This document shows positions 49,426 to 57,042 of a stretch of DNA of 64,000 nt, piece after piece. Position 1 is the stretch's first letter, and every line of letters starts with the position of its first letter. The DNA comes from DASUBV01 sp036501025 (GTDB lineage: Bacteria; Actinomycetota; Actinomycetes; Streptosporangiales; Streptosporangiaceae), in the NCBI GenBank assembly GCA_036501025.1, contig DASYBB010000060.1, positions 68,432 through 132,431 on the forward strand. Direction: 5' to 3'. The notes below the pieces were generated by a model. It saw only the letters and a program-made list of their open reading frames with translations, made no database searches and was not told where the DNA came from. The position numbers and the translations under genes were made by a program.

Positions 49426-49476
49426 GTGGAGCTTTGGGGATTCGAACCCCAGACCTCTTGCCTGCCGTCAGCAGGC
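49426..49476 (-). tRNA. tRNA 3'-end fragment (T-arm and acceptor), not a full tRNA
   Basis: Read on the reverse strand, TGGGG-TTCGAAT-CCCCA is a perfect T-arm, followed by AAGCTCCA, an acceptor 3' strand with discriminator A, then CA. Before it, GCCTG-CTGACGG-CAGGC could be a 5-bp stem with a 7-base loop and T33, but the connecting region is too long and no D-arm or 5' acceptor (GGAGCTT) occurs within the next 90 bp. It is the type of 3' fragment left where an integrative element used a tRNA as attachment site. The identity of the tRNA is not determined. Confidence 0.45.
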
Positions 49477-49639
49477 AGGGCATCCGCCGGAGTCCATCAC
49501 CGCAGGTCACCGTCCCAGGACGTGCACGCTGGTCCCGCCAGATCCGGGCCGGTTGCGGTATTTCGCTGCTGTACAGATCGGCCAGTCCGCAGGCGGCGTG
49601 GTCCTTGCCCGGTCCCGGCGGAAGTCCTGGCGCGCGGCG

Positions 49640-49902
49640 TTACCTGCCTCCGTAGATCTCGCTGCGGTGCGCGGCGTCCAGGACCAGCACGACGAGCTGT
49701 CCCTCGTCGATGCTGTCCAGCACCCGGTAGTCTCCGACCCTGATCCGCAGCACGCCGTGAGCACCAGTGATCATCTTCACCCCAGCTGGCCGGGGATCCC
49801 CGGCCAGGGCATCGACGGCCTCGCCGATGCGGCGGCGCACAGCTTGTCCAGCGCTAAGAACGCCTTGCGGGCACGCGGCCGCCACTGGATCTGGTAGGTC
49901 AC
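49640..49902 (-). pseudogene. RelE/ParE-type toxin with one frameshift (copy 1)
   Basis: Starting at GTG 49902 the frame reads VTYQIQWRPRARKAFLALDK; a one-base loss near 49840-49845 shifts it, and the other frame continues VRRRIGEAVDALAGDPRP, MITGAHGVLRIRVGDYRVL and LVVLVLDAAHRSEIYG. Together these make a full-length RelE toxin (about 87 residues) with basic RNase-site residues (R-I-R-V-G-D-Y-R). The GTG lies 5 bp after the stop of an antitoxin tail (49908-50015). The shift should abolish the toxin unless it is a sequencing error. Confidence 0.7.
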
Positions 49903-49907
49903 GCCGG

Positions 49908-50015
49908 CTACAGCCCGGCCTCAGCGCGGACCTGCTCCCACGGAACGGACTCCCCCGGCTCGGCCAGCGCCGCCCGGGCCGCGGGGTACCTCGCCCAGAT
50001 CCACCAGACCGCGGC
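49908..50015 (-). pseudogene. Antitoxin C-terminal remnant
   Basis: Just upstream of the RelE start on the reverse strand an open frame reads RYPAARAALAEPG, ESVPWEQVRAEAGL and stop. Ala/Pro/Glu-rich tails of this kind (toxin-wrapping end) close many Phd/RelB-type antitoxins. The N-terminal DNA-binding half is missing; a forward fragment of another gene begins at about 50015. With RelE it forms the relic of a toxin-antitoxin pair. Confidence 0.5.
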
Positions 50016-50016
50016 G

Positions 50017-50379
50017 ATGGGCCAGACGGCCCGCTTCGCCGATGCCGTGGTCGATCACGTCCGGGAGCAGCTCATCAGCCTGCTCGACCTGGAGGGTTCC
50101 CGCTTCGAGTACCGGTCCCTGCTTGGCCATCCGCCGCGCCTGGAGCCCGACGGCACCGTGATGGTGGGGCACGGCCGGCGCGACGTCGAGCAATGGGGAC
50201 TGCCGGGCGAGGAGATCGAGTTGCGTGTCTTCGGCAGCGGCCAGTCCTACGGCCGGTTCATGCTGAGGCCCCGGCCCGGCGCCCGGCCGTCGCGGCAGGC
50301 GCGCCTGGTCGCGGTCACCCTGGCCGGCCAGGCCGGCCGCGCGCTCGGTGACAGCCAGGCCGCCCGGAGCGCCCCCTGA
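50017..50379 (+). pseudogene. Fragment of a sensor-type protein (DUF4118-like C-terminus)
   Basis: The forward frame reads FADAVVDHVREQLISLLDLEGSRFEY, HPPRLEPDGTVMVGHGRRDVEQWGLPGEEIEL and RPSRQARLVAVTLAGQAGRAL. I recall such sequences as the soluble C-terminal part of DUF4118-containing membrane sensors of actinobacteria. Membrane helices that should come first are absent; the frame starts abruptly beside the antitoxin relic. ATG 50017 lies inside the domain and has no ribosome site. It is best read as a 3' fragment. Confidence 0.45.
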
Positions 50380-50382
50380 CGA

Positions 50383-50530
50383 ATCAGCGCGCGTGCAGCG
50401 CCGGGATCACCTGCACCGCGACCGCCGCGCCGATCAGGACCAGCGCCGGCGAGGGGACCCGGAGCCGCTGCGTCAGCCTGCTCGACAAGACCGCCACCAG
50501 GCCCACGGCCGCCGCCAGCAGCACAATCAG
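50383..50530 (-). pseudogene. Antiporter N-terminal fragment
   Basis: The reverse frame reads LIVLLAAAVGLVAVLSSRLTQRLRVPSPALVLIGAAVAVQVIPALHAR and stop. The first helix and its basic loop look like the start of CPA1-type Na+ or K+/H+ antiporters (L-x-V-P-x-x-x-L-x-x-x-G), then a stop ends it after about 48 residues. No start or continuation was found. A relic in the graveyard at 49.4-50.6 kb. Confidence 0.4.
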
Positions 50531-50742
50531 CGCAGCGGAGCATGGCCGGCATCGCTTCCGGGCGGCGGCAGCCTGGCCACGGCGTAGGTCACGAACCCCG
50601 GTGAGGCAGCTCCGCCGGGCACGAGGCGATCAGGGGCGGCCACGTTTCGCCAGGCGCTCACCATGACCTGGCGTGGCCGGCTGGCTGGCGCGGGCTCAGA
50701 TGAGCTCTCGGCATGAGGGCACTCCTGCCGGGCCTGACCGTA

Positions 50743-51186
50743 TTACAAGGGGACCAGATTGCCCGGTGCCGTCCCGTACCCCTCGCCCGCCACCGCCACC
50801 AGCTGGCGCGCCGCAGCAGCCAGCCGGCCGCGGTCAGCGGGCGAGAGCCGGCCGAGGATCTGGCTCAGCTCGCCCTGGCGGGCGGCCTCGACCTCGCGGA
50901 CGATCCGCTGGCCGGTGGCGGTCAGGGTCAGGGTCACCACGCTGCGGTGGCCAGGGTCGCTGCCCCGGGCCACGTGCCCGGCGGCGACCAGCCGGCCGGC
51001 GAGCCGGGTGACAGTGGAGGGCTCCAGCCCGAGCACCCGGGCGACTCGGGCCGACCGGGCCGGCCCGGCCTCGGCCAGCACGGCCAGCATCCGGAACTGG
51101 GCCGGCGTCACCGAGCCGCCGAGCGCGTCCAGGCTGTGCAGCGCCACCCCGGCCAGGACCCGCGTAGCCGCCTGCAGCGCCGCCAC
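50743..51186 (-). CDS. MarR-family transcriptional regulator
   Basis: About 147 residues. TPAQFRMLAVLAEAGPARSARVARVLGLEPSTVTRLAGRLVAAGHVARGSDPGHRSVVTLTLTATG is a full MarR winged helix, flanked by the long dimer helices. The recognition helix is in EPSTVTRLAGRL. GTG 51186 is the first standard start but lacks a ribosome site; the frame is open for some codons further upstream, so a rare-start codon may be used. It is divergent from the small Cys protein/isomerase pair at 51270-52344 and could regulate them. Confidence 0.82.
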   Translation of the reverse strand: MAALQAATRVLAGVALHSLDALGGSVTPAQFRMLAVLAEAGPARSARVARVLGLEPSTVTRLAGRLVAAGHVARGSDPGHRSVVTLTLTATGQRIVREVEAARQGELSQILGRLSPADRGRLAAAARQLVAVAGEGYGTAPGNLVPL

Positions 51187-51269
51187 CGCATCGGTCAGCT
51201 GCTCCTGGCTGCCCGGCCGCGGGCGTGACGACGCCGACGTGCAAGCATCCTACGAAGGAGCGCGCGCCC

Positions 51270-51608
51270 ATGACCGCATGCAAGCCCTGCGTCGACGGCG
51301 GGCAGGAACCCGGCCGCCCCGGAGCCGGTCCGATCCGGCCCCGCGCCGACGGGTTGTTAGCATCGGGGCGTGCTCCAGCTAATGCCGCCGAGGGCTGCGC
51401 CTCTCCGCGCAGCAGGGCGCCGGGCGTGAGCGGCGAACGCCAGGCCGGCCACGTCTACGTCGACCTCGTGCTCGGCGAGACCGCCGGCTCGGCGGACAGC
51501 CGCTACCCCGGAGTCGCCGCGCACCTGCTGGCCTGCGGTCCGTGCGCCGACGACTACGACGGCCTGCTCATCGCCGCCGGAGGGCCGGCCAGGGACGGCC
51601 ATGCCTGA
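51270..51608 (+). CDS. Small Cys-containing protein, possible zinc-finger-like
   Basis: 112 residues from ATG 51270 (AAGGAG about 10 bp upstream). The N-terminal CKPC and the C-terminal HVYVDLVLGETAGS-, PGVAAHLLACGPCADDYDGL (H-x(3)-C-x-x-C) recall zinc-finger anti-sigma-like tails. The middle is low complexity and could be non-coding; a GTG at 51426 would give a 60-residue protein with only the second motif. Its end overlaps the isomerase start by 8 bp, which supports real translation of the C-terminal part. Confidence 0.5.
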   Translation: MTACKPCVDGGQEPGRPGAGPIRPRADGLLASGRAPANAAEGCASPRSRAPGVSGERQAGHVYVDLVLGETAGSADSRYPGVAAHLLACGPCADDYDGLLIAAGGPARDGHA

Positions 51609-52344
51609 ACTCGGTCTGCTGACGGTCGCGGCAGCGGACGGCCGCGACCTGCTCGCCGCAGCGAGGACCGACTGGTCACGTCCGGTACCCGACTGCCCAG
51701 GCTGGACTGCCGCCGGCCTGGTCGGGCACATGGGCGCGATCCTGGGCTGGATGGCGAAGATCGTCGCCACTGGCGAGGCCGTGCCGCGGCGTGACCGGGA
51801 GGTGCCCCCCGCTGACCAGGACGCGCTCGCCGCCTGGTACTCGACCCGCCTTGACCGGACGCTTAGCGTCCTGGCCGCCGGCCCGGCCCAGGCCCCGGCC
51901 TGGACGTTCTCCAGCCGGGGCGACAAGCAGGTCGGCTGGTGGCGTCGCCGGGTCGCCGTCGAGCTGGCCATCCACCGCTGGGACGCCCAGCACGCCGCTG
52001 GCCCTGAGCGGGCGCTGCCTCCGGCGCTCGACGGGAATGTCGCTGCCGCGGGCATCGAGGAGTTCCTGACCGAGTTCCTGCCCGGCCTTCTCACCCAGCC
52101 CGGCCTCGAAGGGCTGACCGGCTCCCTGCATCTGCACGCCACCGACGGCGCGAGCGAGTGGTGGGTCAGCCTCGACGACAAGGAGCGGGCCGTGGCCGTC
52201 CCCGGCCACCGCAAGGCCGATACCGCCATCCGGGCGACCCGATCGGACCTGCTGCTATGGCTGACCAACCGCCAGCAGCCCGGCGCGCTGGAGATCTCCG
52301 GCTCGCCCGAGGCCGCCGCACGGTGGGTTCAGCTGCGCCGCTGA
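51601..52344 (+). CDS. Maleylpyruvate isomerase-family, mycothiol-dependent enzyme
   Basis: 247 residues. DinB-like N-terminal helical bundle with metal ligands in GWTAAGLVGHMGAIL (His) and VAVELAIHRWDAQ (E-x-x-x-H-x-x-D), and an SCP2-like C-terminal barrel (LHLHATDGASEWWVSL, DTAIRATRSDLLLWL). This two-domain layout is the mycothiol-dependent maleylpyruvate isomerase family of actinobacteria, used in gentisate breakdown or thiol-transfer detoxification. It overlaps the small Cys gene by 8 bp and is divergent from a MarR regulator that may control it. Mycothiol use fits an actinobacterial host. Confidence 0.88.
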   Translation: MPELGLLTVAAADGRDLLAAARTDWSRPVPDCPGWTAAGLVGHMGAILGWMAKIVATGEAVPRRDREVPPADQDALAAWYSTRLDRTLSVLAAGPAQAPAWTFSSRGDKQVGWWRRRVAVELAIHRWDAQHAAGPERALPPALDGNVAAAGIEEFLTEFLPGLLTQPGLEGLTGSLHLHATDGASEWWVSLDDKERAVAVPGHRKADTAIRATRSDLLLWLTNRQQPGALEISGSPEAAARWVQLRR

Positions 52345-52722
52345 GTCCACGGCGCTGAGTCTCGAGGCGGCGGCCGGCTACGTCCGCGCCGGCCCGCGCC
52401 GGGCCGACGCGATCCCCCGGCCAGTCCCCCGCGCGGGCCGGTCACCAGCGCCGTCCTGCCCGTCAGGCTCCCGGTCACTGACTGCTCCCTCCGGCCGCAC
52501 GTCACCGGCAGCGCGCACGATGCTCCGGGCGCAGTTGCAGTCGGCCCGCCCGATCCCTCTTCATCGTTCGCGCCGCAGGGCGGGGGGTCTTACCGCCGGC
52601 CGGGGACATTTCTGGCAACCGGCCGCAAAGTAAGAGCACCGGCAGGCGCTGCGCTAACGACACGATGCCGACGACGGCGTCAAAGCTCACGAAGCCGATC
52701 AGCACCGTCAAGGAGAGCCATC
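52345..52722. other. Intergenic region with a hairpin, no recognised gene
   Basis: 378 bp between the isomerase and peroxiredoxin genes. CGGCCCG-CGC-CGGGCCG (52390-52406) is a compact hairpin 46 bp behind the isomerase stop. The rest should hold the peroxiredoxin promoter, with AAGGAGAG as its ribosome site. No gene is supported. Confidence 0.4.
52390..52406. terminator. Compact hairpin after the isomerase gene
   Basis: CGGCCCG and CGGGCCG pair around CGC, 46 bp after the stop at 52344. No U-run follows. Position and strength fit an intrinsic terminator of the actinobacterial type, without proof. Confidence 0.38.
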
Positions 52723-53205
52723 ATGCCGCTGCTCAGCCCGGGATCCACGTTTCCGGCCCTGACCCTCACCCAGCCCGGCAGGGCAACCCTGACGGTCCCG
52801 GATGCCTTCGCCGGCGACTTCAGCGTCGTGCTGTTCTTCCGCGGCTCGTGGTGCCCCTACTGCAACGCGCAGCTGCGCGCCTTCCAGCGTGCCGCCGGAA
52901 GCCTCGCCGAGACCGGGGTCCGGGTGGCCGCGCTGTCGGTGGACGACGAGCCCGCCACCGCCGACCTGATCGCCAAGCACGTCCTGACCTTCCCCGTCGG
53001 GCACAGCGCCGACGCTCGCGCCATCGCCGGTCTCACGGGCGCGTTCGTCAACCCCGACCCGGTCTACCTGCAGTCCACCGGCTTCGTCCTCGACCCGGCG
53101 GGCAAGGTGGTGGTCAGCGTGTACTCCAGCGGCGCCATCGGGCGGCTGGTCCCCGAGGACGTTACCGGCCTGGTCCGCTACCTGCGCCAGCACGCGGCGG
53201 CCTGA
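52723..53205 (+). CDS. Peroxiredoxin (AhpC/TSA) family protein
   Basis: 160 residues. VVLFFRGSWCPYCNAQLRAF has the redoxin C-x-x-C at about residues 47-50 (peroxidatic first Cys), then GVRVAALSVDDEPATADLI and PVYLQSTGFVLDPAGKVVVSVYSSGAIGRL close the thioredoxin-fold. It reduces peroxides with thiols, or acts as a thiol-disulphide redoxin. AAGGAGAG lies 9 bp before ATG 52723. It differs from the redoxin at 247-849, which has one Cys. No operon partner is nearby. Confidence 0.86.
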   Translation: MPLLSPGSTFPALTLTQPGRATLTVPDAFAGDFSVVLFFRGSWCPYCNAQLRAFQRAAGSLAETGVRVAALSVDDEPATADLIAKHVLTFPVGHSADARAIAGLTGAFVNPDPVYLQSTGFVLDPAGKVVVSVYSSGAIGRLVPEDVTGLVRYLRQHAAA

Positions 53206-53340
53206 CCAGGACAGCAGGCCGCGCCGCTCACGCCTCAGGCGGGGCCAGCCGCGGGTTCGCCGGGCCGCTGCCCGGCTGAGGAGCCGCGAGCGGCTGCCGC
53301 CTGCCGGTCTCACCCGCACCGGGTGGTGACACAGAAGCCT

Positions 53341-53670
53341 CTAGTATTCGGGCCCGGGCCGTGAAGCCGGCTGGATGCGGAACAGGTCCGTGCGGGCGAT
53401 GGCCGCGTCTCGCTCGGCGGCCATGGCCAGGCGCCGAGGGTCGCTCATGTAGGCGTCCAGGCTCGCCTCGGAGGGCATCTCAAGGAACTGCACCTCCGCG
53501 GGCGGCTCGCCGTCGTGCTGGGAGCCAGGCAGGACGGTCCCGCGCTCCAGGACCCGGCCGCCGTGCTCGGCGACCAGGCACAGCACCTTATCCTCGTAGG
53601 CGCTGAGCGCCGCTTCCATTCCCGGCCTGGCCCAGAGCAGGACACAGTTCAACACCGGGGCCTCAGGCAT
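53341..53670 (-). CDS. DUF1330-like small protein (ferredoxin-like fold)
   Basis: 109 residues from ATG 53670. VLNCVLLWARPGMEAALSAYEDKVLCLVAEHGGRVLERG, then VQFLEMPSEASLDAYMSDPRRLAM, the pattern of DUF1330/antibiotic-biosynthesis-monooxygenase-type dimeric alpha-beta barrels. Such proteins are either small co-factor-free oxygenases or unknown. No conserved His/Trp catalytic pair is evident. ATG 53688 is an upstream alternative. It converges with the peroxiredoxin gene (136-bp gap). Confidence 0.72.
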   Translation of the reverse strand: MPEAPVLNCVLLWARPGMEAALSAYEDKVLCLVAEHGGRVLERGTVLPGSQHDGEPPAEVQFLEMPSEASLDAYMSDPRRLAMAAERDAAIARTDLFRIQPASRPGPEY

Positions 53671-54153
53671 CCCACTAGCGTGACCCATCCGGCCTCCGAC
53701 GGCCAGCCCAGCTCCCGACCGGGACCGCCTCCAGAATAGGGCGACCTGCGCTCGACAGGCTCAACACCGCGCGACTCCGGGGCGATAGCACGATACTCGG
53801 CGATCTGTTAATGGCGATCGGTGCTCGGCTGGGCATTGCGCCACCATCGCGCCAGCCGCGCGTTGGCCCGCGGCTTCGCGCCTGCTTGCGCTCGCCGACC
53901 TGGGCCACGTCCGGTGCAGCCGGCATGGAGGCGGCCGCTTGTAGCGCCGGCGCCAGCGATCGGGCGCCCGTGCCAGCGCCGGGCCCCATGCGCCCGGCCA
54001 CGTCGAGCTCGGCCTCGAGGTACCGGCCGAGGACGCCGCGCGGGGCACCATCCGGCCCGCTGCCTCCTGGGCCAGGCCCGGACCACTGGCTCGCGGGCAG
54101 CCCGCGGCCTGCCCTGCCCGGCAGCTCTTGATGTGGGCTGCGCGCCCGCGTGC
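53671..54153. other. Region without a recognised gene
   Basis: 483 bp between the DUF1330-like gene and the truncated TetR relic. The frames are Arg/Pro/Ala-rich on both strands and show no domain, start or repeat. Some of it may be former downstream DNA of the TetR gene. Confidence 0.35.
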
Positions 54154-54527
54154 TCAGGCGGGCCGCGGCGCCAGCAAGGCGCGGAGCGCGTCGAGAGCGG
54201 CGTGCACGTCGAGTTCCGGATCGAGCAGCGCTTGCAGCAGCAGCCCGCCGCCGACCGCGCCGAGCAGCGTGGCGATCGCGTCGGCGGGGGCCCGGTGAAG
54301 ATCATGCCGCGCTCCTGATCGGCGCGGACCGTCTGGATCATCAGCTCGCGGTAACTGGCGACCTCGGCAAAGATGAGCCCGATGAGGTCCTCTACCCCGG
54401 CCAGCACCGCGAATTCCTCCACCGGGACAGCCCGGCCGAACGCGAACATCGCCGCCTCGGTCAGCAGCTCCTGCTTGCCGCGGAAGTGATAGCTGATCGC
54501 GCCGTGCGGCAGCCCGCGCTACCCGCC
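54154..54527 (-). pseudogene. TetR-family regulator, truncated and frameshifted
   Basis: From about 54527 the reverse strand reads GLPHGAISYHFRGKQELLTEAAMFAFG (end of a TetR helix-turn-helix), EDLIGLIFAEVASYRELMIQTVRADQERGMIFTG; a shift in the G-run at 54284-54294 then moves to a frame with ADAIATLLGAVGGGLLLQALLDPELDVHAALDALRALLAPRPA and stop at 54154. The first part of the DNA-binding domain is missing; a TAG precedes GLPHG in the same frame. It can no longer bind DNA. It is divergent to the sigma gene at 54656. Confidence 0.7.
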
Positions 54528-54655
54528 GGCGCCAGGACGGTGCCTGGCCTGGGCTGCAGCCAGGCAGCCCAGGGCTGCGGCGCGCTGAAATTCGTTGACA
54601 ACCTTCTCGGCGGGATTGGCCTCTAGGCAAGTGTGACCACCGAAAGCTGGCGGCG

Positions 54656-55156
54656 ATGAGTCGCGCAGAAGAGGAGTACCGGGAGTTCGTCGGCAGCCGC
54701 GCGGCTTCGCTACATCGCACCGCATATCTGCTGTGCGGGGACTGGCACCTGGCCAGCGACCTGGTTCAGGAGACGTTCGTCCAGACCTTCCGCCACTGGC
54801 GGCGGGTGCAGCGGGCCGATAACCAGAACGCCTACGTCAAGCGCATCCTGATCAACGAGTTCAGGTCGCACTGGCAGCGCTATCGCGGACTGCCCGTGGG
54901 CGCCGGCACCGACCGCCCCGAGGCGGCGGTCCCCGACGTCTCTGACGAGGTCGTCAACCGCGCCGATCTGCTGCGCGCCCTGCTGACCCTCCCGGCCCGG
55001 CAGCGGGCCACCGTCGTCCTTCGCTACCTGGAGGGGATGAGCGAGCGGGAAACCGCTGCGGTCATGCGGTGCAGTGAGGGCACCGTGAAGAGCCAGACCG
55101 CTCGGGCGCTGAACACGCTCGGAGGCTGCCTGAAGCACAAGGAGCTGCCAATATGA
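54656..55156 (+). CDS. SigE-like ECF RNA polymerase sigma factor
   Basis: 166 residues. Sigma-2 (YREFVGSRAASLHRTAYLLCGDWHLASDLVQETFVQTFRHW, then YVKRILINEFRSHWQR) and sigma-4 (LPARQRATVVLRYLEGMSERETAAVMRCSEGTVKSQTARALNTL) are both complete. It is the same actinobacterial SigE-like group as the factor at 23117. ATG 54656 with GGCGG upstream. The next gene overlaps by 4 bp (ATGA) and encodes a membrane protein, its probable anti-sigma partner. Confidence 0.9.
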   Translation: MSRAEEEYREFVGSRAASLHRTAYLLCGDWHLASDLVQETFVQTFRHWRRVQRADNQNAYVKRILINEFRSHWQRYRGLPVGAGTDRPEAAVPDVSDEVVNRADLLRALLTLPARQRATVVLRYLEGMSERETAAVMRCSEGTVKSQTARALNTLGGCLKHKELPI

Positions 55157-56163
55157 ATTCCCCGACTGAACAGCGCCTGGGCGCGGCGTTCCGCGACCTG
55201 GTCGCGGAACAGCCCTTCACCCCGGATGTGTCGGCCATCGAGCATCGCGTCCGGCAGGCCCGCCGGCGCGACCGGATCGCCCGGGGCGGCATCGGTGTCG
55301 GCGTCGTCGCGGTCGCGGCGGTGGCGGCCGTCGGCGTGGCCAGCGCCGTTCCGTCCGCGCCGGCCGGAACGGCCCGGGCCAGCGGTGCGCACCCGGCGAA
55401 TGCCGGCCCGTCCGCCCCGGCGGCCGGATCGACCGATGCGCAGCCGCCGCTGGTGAAGCTGGCCGCCGACCTGGCCGCCGCGCCGCAGCCGGCCGGCGAC
55501 TCCACGCTGGTGGAACGCGAGACAGGCACACCGGGCCGGCCGAGCATCGACGTCTGGGACCTGTACACCGACGACGGCCGGTACTTCTTCTCGCAGGCCG
55601 AGGCCGGCCTTTCGGCACAGGTCAAGGAGAACAACAACCAGGGCGACGGCCAGTTCGGACGGGAGGTCGCCGCGGCGACCTACGCGGCGACCGGCAACCC
55701 GGACACCGCTGCGCTGAAGATGGCCTGGCCGTACGCGACCCCGGTCCCCGCCTGGCTCTCGGCGCAGGCCAGGAACATGTCGGCCGGCGGGATGCAGATC
55801 GACAATTACGTCTGGGAGAACTGCGAGGACGCGCTGGTTGCGGGTTCCGGCAACCCCCGGGTGCGGGCCGGCGTGCTGCGCCTGGTATCCGCGCTGCCCG
55901 ACATCACCGTCACCCATGGCACCGTTGACGGCCAGCCCGCGCTCACCCTCACCGCTGGCGCGGCCGAACTGGGGAACGCGGGGACCGACAAGGCCAGCCC
56001 CAAGGCGGCCACGGGGCCGGCCTACCAGGAGGCGATCACCATCAACGCCGGCACCGGCATCCCGCTGGCGGTCGCCAGCGGCCCGGCCGGCCAGGTCGCC
56101 GGCACCGTCACCTACGTGGTGACCCGGGTCAGCCTGGCCGACATCGCCGCCGGCAAGTTCTGA
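55153..56163 (+). CDS. Membrane-anchored putative anti-sigma partner
   Basis: 336 residues, starting inside the sigma gene (ATGA overlap). About 40 charged cytosolic residues (EQRLGAAFRDLVAEQPFTPDVSAIEHRVRQARRRDR) precede one helix (GIGVGVVAVAAVAAVGVAS); the large outer domain is beta-rich (STLVERETGTPGRPSIDVWDLYTDDGRYFFSQAEAGL, NYVWENCEDAL) as in the CU044_5270-like partners of SigE-like factors. No zinc anti-sigma motif is present. The outer part could be a sensor. A hairpin ends the operon 23 bp after the stop. Confidence 0.78.
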   Translation: MNSPTEQRLGAAFRDLVAEQPFTPDVSAIEHRVRQARRRDRIARGGIGVGVVAVAAVAAVGVASAVPSAPAGTARASGAHPANAGPSAPAAGSTDAQPPLVKLAADLAAAPQPAGDSTLVERETGTPGRPSIDVWDLYTDDGRYFFSQAEAGLSAQVKENNNQGDGQFGREVAAATYAATGNPDTAALKMAWPYATPVPAWLSAQARNMSAGGMQIDNYVWENCEDALVAGSGNPRVRAGVLRLVSALPDITVTHGTVDGQPALTLTAGAAELGNAGTDKASPKAATGPAYQEAITINAGTGIPLAVASGPAGQVAGTVTYVVTRVSLADIAAGKF

Positions 56164-56185
56164 CCGGCCGTATCGAGCAGCGATG

Positions 56186-56210
56186 CCCGGCCAGACCGCC
56201 CCTGGCCGGG
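56186..56210. terminator. Hairpin after the sigma/anti-sigma pair
   Basis: CCCGGCCA and TGGCCGGG form an 8-bp GC-rich stem around a 9-base loop, 22 bp behind the stop at 56163. It is well placed to end the sigma-factor operon before the TetR-ABC operon. Confidence 0.55.
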
Positions 56211-56400
56211 GATCGCCTTTGCCGGCGGTACCGAACACCCCGGCTGACTTGGCCGCTGTCCGGCCCAGCCGCTGCCCGTCCTGGGCTGTTCCGCCAGGGG
56301 TTCGCGTGCGGGCCGGGCGTTCCGCGTCTGTTATGTCCGCGATCTGCGGGTCGGGGTTTGCGTGAGCGGGCAACCCCGGAAACGGCATCGACCGCTCGCT

Positions 56401-56425
56401 GCACATCTGTGCCATAATCAGCACA
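56401..56425. promoter_or_regulatory. Three GCACA/TGTGC half-sites with embedded -10 box
   Basis: GCACA-TC-TGTGC (56401-56412) is a perfect palindrome; with TGTGC-CATAATCA-GCACA (56408-56425) it gives three alternating half-sites. CATAAT (56413-56418), a good -10 box, lies between them and ends 6 bp before ATG 56425. A repressor bound here would block the promoter, so this is a strong autoregulation candidate for the TetR gene that starts at the ATG. The transcript is probably leaderless. Confidence 0.6.
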
Positions 56426-57042
56426 TGCGTTCAGGTCGGGACCTCACTGCGGCCGCCCAGATCCGCGAGGCGGCGATGCGCTTGTTCGCCGATCGGGGCG
56501 TGGCGGGCGTTACCGTTCGCGACATCGCGGCGGAAGCCGGCGTATCCCCATCGCTGGTCATCCATCACTACCGCACCAAGGACGGGCTGAAGGCCGCGGT
56601 GGACGAGCGTGTCTCGGCGGCCGTAGCGGAACTGCTCACCGAGGTCCTGGACCCGGCCGCCGGCGCGCTGACCTCCGCGTCCATGGCTGCGGTCATCGCG
56701 GCCCGGTTCGCCGGCGAGCCCGCGTTGCCGGCGTATCTGCGGCGCCTGCTCGTCGAGGGCGGCGGGCCGGCCAACGCGCTATTCCGCCGCCTCTTCGACG
56801 CAACGGCCGGCGCGATGGCGATCTTCGACCGTGCCGGGATCGTGCGCCCGGCCGCGGACGAGACAGCCCGCCTGGTCTTTCTGCTGGCCAATGACATGGC
56901 CCTGCTCATCCTGCGCGAGCAGATCGCCGGAATTCTGGGGGTCGACCCGCTGACCGCCGACGGCATGACCCGCTGGAGCGATGCCGTCCTGGACGTCTAC
57001 ACGAGCGGGGTGCTAATCGCGCCCGAGAAGGGGCAATCATGA
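56425..57042 (+). CDS. TetR-family transcriptional regulator of an ABC exporter
   Basis: 205 residues. AAQIREAAMRLFADRGVAGVTVRDIAAEAGVSPSLVIHHYRTKDGL is a complete TetR helix-turn-helix. The ligand domain is helical with a TetR_C-type end. ATG 56425 follows a CATAAT -10 box by 6 bp, so the mRNA is likely leaderless; the longer frame from 56362 would include the promoter. It overlaps the ABC ATPase gene by 4 bp (ATGA), an unmistakable operon. It probably represses the exporter and itself through the GCACA/TGTGC sites. Confidence 0.88.
   Translation: MRSGRDLTAAAQIREAAMRLFADRGVAGVTVRDIAAEAGVSPSLVIHHYRTKDGLKAAVDERVSAAVAELLTEVLDPAAGALTSASMAAVIAARFAGEPALPAYLRRLLVEGGGPANALFRRLFDATAGAMAIFDRAGIVRPAADETARLVFLLANDMALLILREQIAGILGVDPLTADGMTRWSDAVLDVYTSGVLIAPEKGQS

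Noticed and set aside
49426..49580. Complete tRNA gene
   Set aside because: T-arm and acceptor 3' strand are present but there is no D-arm or matching 5' acceptor strand.
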